This document shows, piece after piece, positions 9,258 through 17,993 of a stretch of DNA of 64,000 bases (position 1 is its first letter; each line of letters opens with the position of its first letter). The notes under the pieces are model-generated. The model did not search any database, was not told the DNA's origin, and saw only the letters and a list, made by a program, of their open reading frames with translations. The position numbers and the translations under genes were made by a program. The DNA comes from an uncultured Paracoccaceae bacterium (lineage in GTDB: Bacteria; Pseudomonadota; Alphaproteobacteria; Rhodobacterales; Rhodobacteraceae): the NCBI GenBank assembly GCA_947499635.1, contig CANMPD010000001.1, positions 310,001 through 374,000 of the forward strand, in the 5' to 3' direction.

Positions 9258-10694
9258 ATGGAACCTCTCAGCTGGACCGGCTCAATCGCCTTCTTAAATC
9301 CTATACTGATGCTCTCGTTTGGTCTTTTGGCGGCGTCGATCATCATATGGGTTTGCCTGAACATCGTCACATCAGGATCAAAGACAACCTATAATAACGA
9401 CGCAACCACAACATTTACCGCAAGCCCAGCAGCCTTTAGCAGCTTTTCTGTGCGTCTATTCTTTTTCACCTCGGCTGCGCTGATAACCGCATATCTTGTA
9501 CTGGGGATGTTTATGGGCTTAACCGCAGGTATCGTCGGCGCGATGGCCCAACAATTTATTCCTGTATGGATAGCTCTGGCCGCGATCTTTGCATTGTCGA
9601 TAATTTTCAAGCGCAAGCTTGGTCTCTATGGTAAACTATTTGATAACCAGGTTGGTATGATTGGTTATGCTATCGTGATGTTTTGGATCCTGACTGGTAT
9701 TTTTGCAGCTATGGATTTGATTGCAACGCATGATCCACTCGCACAAATTTCGGGTATGAAGAATAAAGTCCCCGGCACTGCGTTACGCGACCCCAAAGAC
9801 GGTGCCTACGCTTATTATCTACTGGGTGGCGACAATCTGGCACGTGATGTCTTTAGTCGTATGGTCACAGGCGCATCAGAGGTCCTAAAATACGCACCGC
9901 TAGCGACCTTGTTCGCCTTTATGGTTGGAATTACACTTGGCTTGCCTGCTGGTTACTATGGCGGCAAACTGGATCTGGTGATTTCTTTCCTCGCCAATCT
10001 GATCCTCGCGTTTCCTGTGATCTTATTGTTTTATCTTCTCGTCACACCAGAGATCGTAGCAACTGGCCTACCCCAATATATGGCGGTCATCCTATTCTCT
10101 TTCCCGATTGCGTTTTTTGCGGTCCTATTGAATTCCCGGTATCGAACACAGCCAGTGAAAAATGCGGTTTGGCTCACCATAGTTTTGTTGCCGCTGGTAT
10201 TAATGTATCTTTCATTGATCAACGAAAAGGGGTCAAAAATCGATTTCTGGCCACTGGATCTCTTTGATATTCCCGGCGGTGTTTTGGTGGTTTTTGTCTC
10301 GGTAGTTTTTGTGAATTCTCCTACTGTGTTTCGTATCGTACGCGGCTTAACCATGGATATCAAAACCCGCGATTACGTCGCCGCAGCTCAAACTCGAGGC
10401 GAAAGTCCTTGGTATATCATGTTGTGGGAAATCTTACCAAACGTGCGCGGGCCACTCATTGTCGATTTTTGCTTACGTATCGGATATACGATTATCTTGT
10501 TGGGGACTTTGGGATTTTTTGGCCTTGGCTTACCACCGGAAAGCCCTGATTGGGGGTCAACAATCAACGACGGCCGGAAACTTTTGGCTATCTACCTCCA
10601 CCCTGCTCTGCCTCCTGCCTTTGCGTTAATGACGCTTGTTTTGGGGCTGAATCTACTCGCCGATGGTTTGCGAGAGGAGAGCTTGAACGATTAA
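9258..10694 (+). CDS. ABC transporter permease, DppC type with extended N-terminus
   Basis: The second permease subunit, 478 residues, against about 300 for ordinary DppC proteins. The C-terminal half carries the usual domain: NLARDVFSRMVTGASEVL near residue 195, then the EAA loop YVAAAQTRGESPWYIMLWEI near 375 and GLGLPPESPDWG. The extra N-terminal 180 residues hold about four additional membrane helices. An AGGAG site precedes the ATG. No ATP-binding subunit follows: a hairpin appears eight bases after the stop codon and the next gene is on the other strand, so the importer must borrow ATPases encoded elsewhere. Confidence 0.9.
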   Translation: MEPLSWTGSIAFLNPILMLSFGLLAASIIIWVCLNIVTSGSKTTYNNDATTTFTASPAAFSSFSVRLFFFTSAALITAYLVLGMFMGLTAGIVGAMAQQFIPVWIALAAIFALSIIFKRKLGLYGKLFDNQVGMIGYAIVMFWILTGIFAAMDLIATHDPLAQISGMKNKVPGTALRDPKDGAYAYYLLGGDNLARDVFSRMVTGASEVLKYAPLATLFAFMVGITLGLPAGYYGGKLDLVISFLANLILAFPVILLFYLLVTPEIVATGLPQYMAVILFSFPIAFFAVLLNSRYRTQPVKNAVWLTIVLLPLVLMYLSLINEKGSKIDFWPLDLFDIPGGVLVVFVSVVFVNSPTVFRIVRGLTMDIKTRDYVAAAQTRGESPWYIMLWEILPNVRGPLIVDFCLRIGYTIILLGTLGFFGLGLPPESPDWGSTINDGRKLLAIYLHPALPPAFALMTLVLGLNLLADGLREESLND

Positions 10695-10701
10695 AATATA
10701 G

Positions 10702-10724
10702 CCCGAAGATTAACAGCCTTCGGG
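10702..10724 (+). terminator. Stem-loop ending the peptide-type ABC operon
   Basis: CCCGAAG, nine-base loop, CTTCGGG, followed by AAAATC, starting eight bases after the permease stop. The U-tract is missing, but position and a perfect 7-bp stem suggest the operon ends here. Confidence 0.55.
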
Positions 10725-11037
10725 AAAATCAAAACCCGACAAGCCATACTCATGTCTTTGAAGTTATGTCATCTGCTTGCTTTGGAACGAACTTTAAGCT
10801 CCTTCTGACATCAAGCGATACAACTTTCATTACACGCGCTTTGTCTTACGAAATCCAAATTAGTCTATTCATAATAGCATGTGAGAATAAGATGCATCCG
10901 ACCTACGGTCAATTTGGCGACACTGGGCATAGCATATCTAGCTGATGGCTGAGGCTCAACGCTCGACATTAACTCAATGCCTTATGGATAATGAGACTAT
11001 GAACCGTATAGCCCCGCTCATTAAAATCGCAGTCGCA
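10725..11037. other. Intergenic stretch without recognisable genes
   Basis: About 310 bp between the convergent ABC operon and the sulfotransferase gene. No reading frame with a ribosome site or recognisable protein, no remnant of ABC ATPase motifs (Walker A, LSGGQ) and no RNA fold stands out beyond the flanking terminators. Confidence 0.6.
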
Positions 11038-11074
11038 TAAAAAATCCCCCTGATGATTTGTTCACCAGGGGGAT
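11038..11074 (-). terminator. Rho-independent terminator of the sulfotransferase gene
   Basis: Read on the minus strand: ATCCCCCTG, 13-base loop, CAGGGGGAT, then TTTTTTA. The stem is 9 bp with five G-C pairs in a row and a proper U-tract, located 11 bp past the stop codon at 11085. Confidence 0.88.
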
Positions 11075-11084
11075 AAATAACTTC

Positions 11085-12560
11085 TTAGTCAGCAGAAGCT
11101 TCAAGTTTGCTCCAGCTGTTCGCTGTATTTTCGGCAAATGCCGTCAGATACGGAGCTAGATCTGCTTCGTAGCTTTTGCTTTGACCTATCAAGTCAGCTG
11201 ACATCTCTTCCTTACCAAGTGCATCCGTCAGATTTTCAAGTCTGCTGAACGACTGAGGTACCAAGCAAGCGTAATCCATAGACAGTCCCACTTGTGACAA
11301 CAATGCAGGTACTTCTGCTTCAGGTTTACTAACCAAAGCCTCAAAAGATTGGACACGCATTTGCTCACCAACCTTAGATTTGAAATCAACACCTGAGCGC
11401 GCAACAAAATTCATCATTTTGCTCAAACCCGCAGGTTCGATTGCATATGTATTACCGCTTGTGAAAATCGTCGCCAAATTCGCCAAAATCGCGTCATTGT
11501 AATCGCGCGTCATGCAGACGAAACGAGCATTCGGGAACAGTTTTTGCGCAAGAGCGAACTCAAACACACCAAATGGCCGCGCATCAACAACAGTTTTAGA
11601 TTGAGGCTTCTTACCTGAAAAAGCACGTTCCAAATAGTATTGACGGAAAATATCGACTTCCTGCTCTGTCAGGTTTGCTAATTCTTCCCAATATCCTGCA
11701 CCACGATTAGTCCGGGCCAGATGCATCCGCAACGCACCATAGGTCCGTGCCAACGCTGTGCTTTCACCAATAGACGTGACTTCAGAATGAGAGCTCAAAA
11801 CGCGTTCGAGTAGCGAAGTGCCTGCCCCAGGCATACCACCAACGAAGACCATGTTGAGGTCGGAATAAGCGTCCTCACTAGCGACGACGGATGTAAAGTG
11901 CGTTTCTTGCTCTGTCACCATATCTTCGAAGATTTCAGTGACAAATTGTCCTCCCGATAATGTCTTCGCTTGCGAAAACATCATGACAGCCAAATTGGTC
12001 TTTCCCGCGCGGTGACATACTTGGCCCAGTGCATTATAAACGAGAACTTTAAGCTGGTCAGCAACCTCAGGGTCACTCGCCATCTGTTCAAGGCTGGTCG
12101 TATGTTTGCTTGTTAATTCAAAGGTTTCGATTCCGTTCAACGCACACAATGCAGGAGCGCAAAATGGATTGATATCCAAAGCGCGTTCCAGCGCAGTTTC
12201 TGCACCGTAGATGTCTCCATTAATCTGAAGCATCAGGCCAAGCTTTGCCCACGCGTTTGCATTGTCAGGCCATTGCTTTGTGATGAAATACATCACATCA
12301 ATGGCATTGTTCGTATCTTGCACCTGGAAAAAACAATCTGCAGTGCGGTCCAATAGACCGACATCAAGCTGATTTTCTTTTACATATGGCATCATTGTTT
12401 GCAGGGCTTTGGCAAATTTCCCTTCAACCATAAGTGCGTCAACTGTCTCAAATAGGTCAACTGGGATAAACGGTTGTTCTGCTTCTACCGCAGCATCTGC
12501 GATAACATCTGCTGGGATTGGCTCAGCAGAATTTGTAAATTGATTGTGTTCTACATGCAT
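11085..12560 (-). CDS. TPR-containing sulfotransferase family protein
   Basis: A 491-residue protein with two parts. Residues about 30-230 are tetratricopeptide-like helices (NANAWAKLGLMLQINGDIYGAETALERAL). Residues about 250-480 form a sulfotransferase domain, with the PAPS 5'-phosphosulfate loop in GMPGAGTSLLERVLSSHSEV and the conserved ARFVCMTRDYNDAILAN that resembles the 3'-phosphate site. Family members transfer sulfate from PAPS to proteins or glycans; the acceptor is unknown here. No signal peptide is present, so it is cytoplasmic. An AGGCGAG site supports the ATG at 12560. It is a single-gene unit with its own terminator. Confidence 0.82.
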   Translation of the reverse strand: MHVEHNQFTNSAEPIPADVIADAAVEAEQPFIPVDLFETVDALMVEGKFAKALQTMMPYVKENQLDVGLLDRTADCFFQVQDTNNAIDVMYFITKQWPDNANAWAKLGLMLQINGDIYGAETALERALDINPFCAPALCALNGIETFELTSKHTTSLEQMASDPEVADQLKVLVYNALGQVCHRAGKTNLAVMMFSQAKTLSGGQFVTEIFEDMVTEQETHFTSVVASEDAYSDLNMVFVGGMPGAGTSLLERVLSSHSEVTSIGESTALARTYGALRMHLARTNRGAGYWEELANLTEQEVDIFRQYYLERAFSGKKPQSKTVVDARPFGVFEFALAQKLFPNARFVCMTRDYNDAILANLATIFTSGNTYAIEPAGLSKMMNFVARSGVDFKSKVGEQMRVQSFEALVSKPEAEVPALLSQVGLSMDYACLVPQSFSRLENLTDALGKEEMSADLIGQSKSYEADLAPYLTAFAENTANSWSKLEASAD

Positions 12561-12740
12561 TGGTCTCGCCTTTCTGACTAGCTTGAAGCGAGATTGCGTG
12601 AAATTGGTGAACCGGCCCTTAAAGAAAATACAAAAATATCATCGAATTTCAGTAAAACGTGTCAAAATCTAGCCGAATATGGCTCTTTAAAGACAATCAG
12701 TGCGTGTTTCACCACATTTCATACCCCATGGTATGATCTT

Positions 12741-13091
12741 CTAGCTCAGGAAGGCAACCAAAGCAGACAACAGTGTGATCGCAGAAAATTGGAAGCTATA
12801 CGGCAAGCGCCGATAAAATATCGCTGAGACCAATGCCAAGATCATCGTAATACAAAGGGCAGAAGCTTCCGTGTTTAAACTACCAAAGTTATCAAGTGTA
12901 ACATTTGCCACTTTGAGATGCAGCCCGACGAACAATCCAGATATCGCACCAAGAATAGTCGGTAATGCCGATTGTTGACGTCCGTCATTGCCAGTTTGAG
13001 CAATAACCTGATCAACCAAGGCCTGGCTTGGTGTTGTTGTAACCCTATGTGTCATTCGAGACAATTGTGTCTCACGCAATATACTGGACAT
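12741..13091 (-). CDS. Small membrane protein of unknown function
   Basis: A 116-residue protein not matched to a family. Residues 1-40 are polar; three hydrophobic stretches follow (LPTILGAISGLFVGLHL, ALCITMILALVSAIFY, FSAITLLSALVAFL), so it is probably an inner-membrane protein with a cytoplasmic N-terminus. A GAGGAAA site lies 15 bp upstream of the ATG at 13091. A CtrA-type motif lies 60 bp upstream of the start, which suggests, but does not prove, cell-cycle or motility-linked expression. Confidence 0.65.
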   Translation of the reverse strand: MSSILRETQLSRMTHRVTTTPSQALVDQVIAQTGNDGRQQSALPTILGAISGLFVGLHLKVANVTLDNFGSLNTEASALCITMILALVSAIFYRRLPYSFQFSAITLLSALVAFLS

Positions 13092-13150
13092 GCTCTGCTA
13101 TTTCCTCGCTTCGGAGTTTAGCCGATATATTTACCGCAAATTAAGGCAGA

Positions 13151-13166
13151 TTAATGTTCGGTTAAC
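13151..13166. promoter_or_regulatory. Candidate CtrA-binding site (TTAA-N7-TTAAC)
   Basis: TTAATGTTCGGTTAAC matches the full alphaproteobacterial CtrA consensus TTAA-N7-TTAAC exactly. It sits upstream of the small membrane protein gene (start 13091, minus strand). CtrA itself is not in the window. Confidence 0.45.
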
Positions 13167-13226
13167 GAAGAAAATGGGGAGGATAATTATCACATCTATT
13201 GGAGTTGGGAGACAATCGCAGGAAAG

Positions 13227-13814
13227 TTAACTTCCCATAATTTTACGCACATAGTTCTGTGTTTCTTTATAAGGTGGTATACCACCGTATTTATGCACTG
13301 CACCGGGGCCAGCATTATACGCGGCTAAGGCAAGATACCACGAACCAAATGTCCGATATTGCTGCGCGAGGTATTTAGCACCGCCGTGGAGGTTTTCTTT
13401 TGGATTAAGCGGGTCTACTCCCAACCCTAAGGCAGTTTGTGGCAGGAGTTGCGCCAACCCAAGTGCACCTTTGTGCGATTTCGCAACGGGATTCCAGTTA
13501 CTTTCTTGTTGCACCAATCTCAGGAACAGATCTTCGGGCACACCATTACTACGCGCGGCGTGCTTGGCATCTTCTAGATACCGCCCGCGATACCCCCCGG
13601 AATATTTGGGCAAAACAGCGTAACTCACGCTTTCTGGCTTTAATCGGACTGAATCTTTATATTGTTTGGCTGCCCGCGTATCCAAGACCTTGGTCTTGCT
13701 AAAAAATGACGACCGATTGGCCTTATTGTCAAAGGGATCCGCGTAAGATTGACCCGAAAACCCCAGAAAAAAGGCCGTTGAAATCATAAAAGGAAAGCGC
13801 ATTAGACACCGCAT
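13227..13814 (-). CDS. Lytic transglycosylase (SLT domain)
   Basis: A periplasmic muramidase-like enzyme of 195 residues that would cleave peptidoglycan between MurNAc and GlcNAc with formation of 1,6-anhydro ends. An N-terminal signal sequence ([18 protein letters not shown]) is followed by a linker. The SLT domain spans about 85-195: catalytic Glu104 in [14 protein letters not shown], then [30 protein letters not shown] and [18 protein letters not shown]. It is divergent from ssb. No secretion or conjugation genes surround it, so a housekeeping role is the default reading. Confidence 0.9.
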   Translation of the reverse strand: MRCLMRFPFMISTAFFLGFSGQSYADPFDNKANRSSFFSKTKVLDTRAAKQYKDSVRLKPESVSYAVLPKYSGGYRGRYLEDAKHAARSNGVPEDLFLRLVQQESNWNPVAKSHKGALGLAQLLPQTALGLGVDPLNPKENLHGGAKYLAQQYRTFGSWYLALAAYNAGPGAVHKYGGIPPYKETQNYVRKIMGS

Positions 13815-14093
13815 TCATTGCAACAAAACTGCGGTTACCCTAAAGTAAAAAAGTCACGAATTAAAGATGCAAATCTAGATCACAAACCTCACGACGTATA
13901 TCAATATTACAGACAAAAGATGTGTGTTCACACAGTGAAAAACACTCTTTATTCAAAGCCTAGCCTCGCGCAACGGTGCGGTTTACGTTACATCAAACAC
14001 CCAACGGGATTCGACCCCAGACGCGTGCGTTCCTAAAATTTGGCACCACGATGTCTGGCCCCAAGTCAAAACAACCACAAAGGACAGGATCTG

Positions 14094-14618
14094 ATGGCCG
14101 GTTCACTGAACAAAGTCATGATTATTGGCAACCTTGGGCGCGACCCAGAAGTACGAAATTTCCAGAATGGTGGCAAAGTCTGTAATCTACGCATCGCCAC
14201 ATCCGAGACTTGGAAAGATCGAAATACCGGCGAGCGACGCGAACGCACAGAATGGCACTCGGTCGCGATCTTTAACGAAGGTCTCGTTCGTGTCGCAGAA
14301 CAATACCTGCGCAAAGGATCAAAAGTCTATGTCGAGGGCCAGTTGCAAACGCGCAAATGGCAAGACCAAAGCGGTGCAGATCGTTATTCTACCGAAGTTG
14401 TCTTGCAAGGCTTTGGATCAACTCTGACCATGCTAGATGGTCGCGGAGAAGGTGGTGGCTCAGGCGGCGGCTTTGGCGGCGGCGGTCAAAGTGGTGGAGA
14501 TTATGGCGGCGGCAATTACAGCGGCGGATATGACAACAACCAAGGCGGCGGTGGTTTCGGCGGCGGTGGTCAAAGTGGGCCATCCTCTAACATCGATGAC
14601 GACGAAATTCCGTTCTAG
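14094..14618 (+). CDS. ssb: Single-stranded DNA-binding protein
   Basis: SSB coats single-stranded DNA during replication, repair and recombination. The 174-residue protein has an OB-fold with [21 protein letters not shown] and [12 protein letters not shown], a glycine-rich linker (residues about 118-163) and the acidic tail DDDEIPF that recruits partner proteins. The start at 14094 is chosen because AGGA lies 10-13 bp upstream and [12 protein letters not shown] matches the family; an in-frame upstream extension is not supported. It is transcribed away from the lytic transglycosylase. Confidence 0.96.
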   Translation: MAGSLNKVMIIGNLGRDPEVRNFQNGGKVCNLRIATSETWKDRNTGERRERTEWHSVAIFNEGLVRVAEQYLRKGSKVYVEGQLQTRKWQDQSGADRYSTEVVLQGFGSTLTMLDGRGEGGGSGGGFGGGGQSGGDYGGGNYSGGYDNNQGGGGFGGGGQSGPSSNIDDDEIPF

Positions 14619-15111
14619 TCCTCACAAGGTGGCAATGTGACCTCTCCAGAGGCATTCGAATAACAATCGATCAATTGTTCATCTCTAATTGCAAGATTAA
14701 GGGATGCGGGACGTATGAAGACCTGGAATATCTAGGCAACTCCCGCATTTCCGGATAAATGCTCTTCCTCAAGAAATCCTATTCGGTCGTGAGAGCTTTA
14801 GCGTTTTTACGGCTATGCTAAAGGCTGCATACCTCAGTGCAATCGCCAGCTTAAATCGAATATCTCGCGTCTTGTCAGATCGCGTTTTACAGATTTTCTC
14901 TCACGTATTACATAAATTTTGCGTCGTCAGAGATGGGGCTTCACAATTTACGCCCTTGATGATGAAAGCCCCAGAATAGCATGGGCAACCTTGCTTACAA
15001 GCGTGGTCGGTCACGACCCATGAGGCTTGCGCGCCAATGGTTCATGCTCTGCGATTATCCCAATAGACTCTCGAAATATCCCCACTACCCGCTTGTTCAA
15101 AACCATCATAA

Positions 15112-15120
15112 ATTTACAAG
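15112..15120 (+). promoter_or_regulatory. ATTTACAAG motif, copy 1 upstream of acs
   Basis: First of two identical ATTTACAAG 9-mers, 156 bp before the acs start. The core ATTTACAA also occurs in the divergent region of the ScfR-type regulator at 34451. Possible binding site of that regulator. Confidence 0.4.
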
Positions 15121-15144
15121 CCTTCCGCAGTGCGGCGAAAATTC

Positions 15145-15157
15145 ATTTACAAGTAAA
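15145..15157 (+). promoter_or_regulatory. ATTTACAAG motif, copy 2, in a TTTAC-AA-GTAAA-like palindrome
   Basis: Second ATTTACAAG copy, exactly 33 bp (about three helical turns) after the first, here extended to TTTACAAGTAAA, a near-perfect palindrome. Located about 120 bp before the acs ATG in AT-rich DNA. Confidence 0.45.
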
Positions 15158-15275
15158 CCATTTATTTATCATTGTTTATGCTTTTATTTTCAAATTCGTT
15201 TATCATCAACCGTGAGGAAGAGACAAGATTTTCACCCTGACGGGCGGATATCTAAGATTTGAGGGAGGATTTTCC

Positions 15276-17234
15276 ATGACCACACCCGACCACACCGTAT
15301 ATCCGCCATCAGCCGAGATCACATCCCGCGCCCATGTCGATGCACAGACCTATGAGACAATGTATGCCGAATCCGTCACCAATCCGGACCGGTTCTGGCG
15401 TGAACAAGCGCAACGGATTGATTGGATCACACCTTTTACCACCGTTAAAAATACCAATTTTGATCATGGATCCGTTGCAATCAAATGGTTTGAAGATGGT
15501 ACTTTAAATGTTGCGGCGAATTGTATCGACCGGCATCTTAAAACTCGTGGAGACCAGACTGCTATTATCTGGGAACCTGACAATCCCGCAGATGACGCGC
15601 TTCATATTACCTATCGCGAACTGCACGGTCATGTCTGCCGGATGGCCCATGTCTTGGAAGGATTGGGTGTCACAAAAGGTGACCGTGTTGTTCTTTATTT
15701 ACCAATGATTCCCGAAGCGGCCTATGCGATGTTGGCATGTGCCCGCATTGGTGCGGTGCATTCCATTGTTTTTGCAGGCTTTAGTCCTGACGCCTTGGCC
15801 GCGCGCATCAATGGCTGTGATGCCAAAGTGATCATCACTGCTGACGAGGCTCCACGCGGCGGGCGTAAAACGGCGTTAAAATCTAATGCGGACCAGGCTC
15901 TGTTACATTGCAAAGACACCGTAAAATGCCTGGTGGTCAAACACACAGGCGGTCAAACCACCTGGATAGATGAGCGCGACTTTGACTATAAAGCACTTGC
16001 TGCTGACATGCCAGGCGAACACACACCTGCTGCGATTAGCGCTGAAGATCCATTGTTTATTCTCTACACTTCCGGTTCGACTGGCCAGCCCAAAGGTGTG
16101 GTTCATACAAGCGGCGGCTACTTAGTCTATGTATCGCTAACGCATAAAGTTACCTTTGATTACCACGATGGCGATATTTACTGGTGCTCAGCAGATGTTG
16201 GGTGGGTAACGGGTCACAGCTATATCGTTTATGGCCCTCTAGCCAATGGCGCGACAACTCTAATGTTCGAAGGTGTCCCCACTTATCCGGACGCCGGGCG
16301 CTTTTGGCAGGTTTGTGAAAAACATAAGGTCAACCAATTTTATACGGCCCCAACCGCCATTCGTGCCCTGATGGGTCAAGGCAATGATTTCGTTGAAAAA
16401 TATGACCTGTCAGATCTAAAGCTTTTGGGATCAGTGGGTGAACCTATCAACCCCGAAGCTTGGAATTGGTACAATACAGTTGTCGGAAAGGGCAAGTGCC
16501 CGATCATTGACACATGGTGGCAAACAGAAACTGGTGGTCAGTTGATGACCCCCCTGCCCGGTGCTCATGCGACAAAGCCTGGTGCTGCGATGAAACCATT
16601 CTTTGGCGTCCAGCCTGTCGTGCTTGATCCCCAGTCCGGTGTTGAAATTGACGGTAACGGTATCGAAGGTGTCCTATGCCTCAAAGACAGCTGGCCCGCA
16701 CAAATGCGGACAGTTTGGGGGGATCACGAAAGATTCGAGAAAACATACTTCTCTGATTATAAGGGGTATTACTTCACAGGTGACGGATGCCGCCGCGACG
16801 AGGACGGAGATTACTGGATCACTGGTCGTGTCGATGATGTTATCAACGTATCCGGTCACCGTATGGGCACCGCCGAAGTGGAAAGCGCATTGGTTGCTCA
16901 TGCAGCTGTTGCCGAAGCTGCTGTCGTTGGGTATCCGCATGACATTAAGGGGCAAGGTATCTATTGTTATGTAACCTTGATGAATGATCGCACACCATCA
17001 GACGAATTACTCAACGAGCTTCGCAATTGGGTACGTCGTGAAATTGGCCCAATTGCCAGTCCCGATGTGATCCAATGGGCACCTGGCTTACCTAAAACAC
17101 GTTCTGGTAAAATCATGCGCCGTATTTTGCGTAAAATCGCAGAAAATGACTTTGATACATTAGGGGATATATCTACTTTGGCCGACCCATCTGTTGTGGA
17201 AGACCTGATAAATAACCGGACACAGAAAGGATAA
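15276..17234 (+). CDS. acs: Acetyl-CoA synthetase (acetate-CoA ligase)
   Basis: Acs activates acetate with ATP and CoA to acetyl-CoA, AMP and pyrophosphate. The 652-residue protein is full length, with [15 protein letters not shown] (AMP-binding, about 265-280), [33 protein letters not shown] and the C-terminal [16 protein letters not shown], where Lys612 is the residue commonly acetylated to switch the enzyme off. GAGGGAGG sits just before the ATG. An adenylate kinase gene follows after 4 bp. The AT-rich upstream region carries repeated motifs shared with the scfR locus, so regulation by short-chain acyl availability is likely. A propionyl-CoA synthetase role is less likely given length and motifs. 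Confidence 0.93.
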   Translation: MTTPDHTVYPPSAEITSRAHVDAQTYETMYAESVTNPDRFWREQAQRIDWITPFTTVKNTNFDHGSVAIKWFEDGTLNVAANCIDRHLKTRGDQTAIIWEPDNPADDALHITYRELHGHVCRMAHVLEGLGVTKGDRVVLYLPMIPEAAYAMLACARIGAVHSIVFAGFSPDALAARINGCDAKVIITADEAPRGGRKTALKSNADQALLHCKDTVKCLVVKHTGGQTTWIDERDFDYKALAADMPGEHTPAAISAEDPLFILYTSGSTGQPKGVVHTSGGYLVYVSLTHKVTFDYHDGDIYWCSADVGWVTGHSYIVYGPLANGATTLMFEGVPTYPDAGRFWQVCEKHKVNQFYTAPTAIRALMGQGNDFVEKYDLSDLKLLGSVGEPINPEAWNWYNTVVGKGKCPIIDTWWQTETGGQLMTPLPGAHATKPGAAMKPFFGVQPVVLDPQSGVEIDGNGIEGVLCLKDSWPAQMRTVWGDHERFEKTYFSDYKGYYFTGDGCRRDEDGDYWITGRVDDVINVSGHRMGTAEVESALVAHAAVAEAAVVGYPHDIKGQGIYCYVTLMNDRTPSDELLNELRNWVRREIGPIASPDVIQWAPGLPKTRSGKIMRRILRKIAENDFDTLGDISTLADPSVVEDLINNRTQKG

Positions 17235-17238
17235 AGAT

Positions 17239-17931
17239 ATGACTGTTATAAATGAAAATCGCCCTCCTGTTTTTATCCTGCTGGGCCCACCCGGTGCGGG
17301 GAAAGGCACTCAAGCGCGTTATTTGCAGGACCGGTTTGGATTGATACAGCTTTCCACCGGAGACATGTTGCGTGACGCGGTTGCCCGTGGCACTGAGGCA
17401 GGCAAACAGGCGAAATCCGTAATGGAAGCCGGCGACCTTGTTTCAGATGACATCGTCGTGTCAATTCTGTCAGACCGTCTGGCCTCCGAAGACTGTAACA
17501 CCGGTGTCATCCTTGATGGGTTTCCACGAACGAAAGCCCAAGCCAAGGTGCTCGACGAGCGTCTTGGAGCAACCTACCAAAGGGTCAATGCTGCAATCAG
17601 CCTGAAAGTAGATGATGAGGCCATGGTTGAACGCGTATCTGGTCGCTTTACCTGCGCGGATTGTGGTGAAGGTTACCATGATCGCTTTAAAATGCCGCGG
17701 ATTGCCGATACCTGCGACAGATGTAACAGTACGAATATGTCACGTCGCTCAGATGACAAAGCGGATTTGGTGGCCAATCGCCTGCGTGCCTATCATGCTC
17801 AAACCGCACCGCTTATAGACTACTATAGCGAAGCCAATTTGTTGGAAGAGGTGAATGCGATGGAAGATATTCAGACTGTCGCAGTTGCAATGGCCCAAAT
17901 CGTCGATGACATAATCGTATGTGCCGATTGA
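17239..17931 (+). CDS. adk: Adenylate kinase with zinc-type LID
   Basis: Adenylate kinase interconverts ATP plus AMP with two ADP. The P-loop GPPGAGKG is at residues 16-23, followed by STGDMLRDAVARGT and LDGFPRTKAQA. The LID domain has four cysteines, C139, C142, C159 and C162 (CX2C-X16-CX2C), as in zinc-binding adenylate kinases. At 230 residues it is slightly longer than usual. The gene starts 4 bp after the acs stop, so the two are almost certainly co-transcribed; Acs releases AMP, which this enzyme would return to the ADP pool. Whether it is the only adk of the genome cannot be told, since the usual location is within the ribosomal protein gene cluster. Confidence 0.93.
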   Translation: MTVINENRPPVFILLGPPGAGKGTQARYLQDRFGLIQLSTGDMLRDAVARGTEAGKQAKSVMEAGDLVSDDIVVSILSDRLASEDCNTGVILDGFPRTKAQAKVLDERLGATYQRVNAAISLKVDDEAMVERVSGRFTCADCGEGYHDRFKMPRIADTCDRCNSTNMSRRSDDKADLVANRLRAYHAQTAPLIDYYSEANLLEEVNAMEDIQTVAVAMAQIVDDIIVCAD

Positions 17932-17966
17932 GCTGACACGACAGCTGTTTGAATGATCAAGATCAG

Positions 17967-17991
17967 CCGCCCCTCAAATTTTGAGAGGCGG
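17967..17991. terminator. Stem-loop between convergent adk and ferredoxin genes
   Basis: CCGCC-C-CTCAA and TTGAG-A-GGCGG pair around a three-base loop, a 10-bp stem with one mismatch, between the adk stop (17931) and the stop of the minus-strand gene (17994). No strong U-tract on either strand; probably a shared terminator. Confidence 0.55.
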
Positions 17992-17993
17992 TT

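Larger units (their letters stand above)
14619..15275. other. 657-bp gene-free region with several hairpins
   Basis: Between ssb and acs no reading frame looks real. Three inverted repeats stand out. At 14704-14748, ATGCGGGA pairs with TCCCGCAT around an inner CCTGG/TCTAGG hairpin. At 14796-14823, CTTTAGC pairs with GCTAAAG. At 14934-14973, TGGGGCTT pairs with AAGCCCCA. The last 170 bp are AT-rich and hold the candidate regulatory motifs in front of acs. One hairpin may end ssb transcription; the region could also encode a small RNA. Confidence 0.5.

Noticed and set aside
10550-10945. Plus-strand frame starting in the DppC-type gene and running into the intergenic region
   Set aside because: Starts in another frame of a coding gene; no ribosome site and no ABC ATPase motif, so it is not a remnant of the missing ATPase.
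14437-14640. Alternative frame and glycine-codon repeats in the ssb linker
   Set aside because: The GGX-rich linker is normal for SSB; not a mobile or regulatory repeat.
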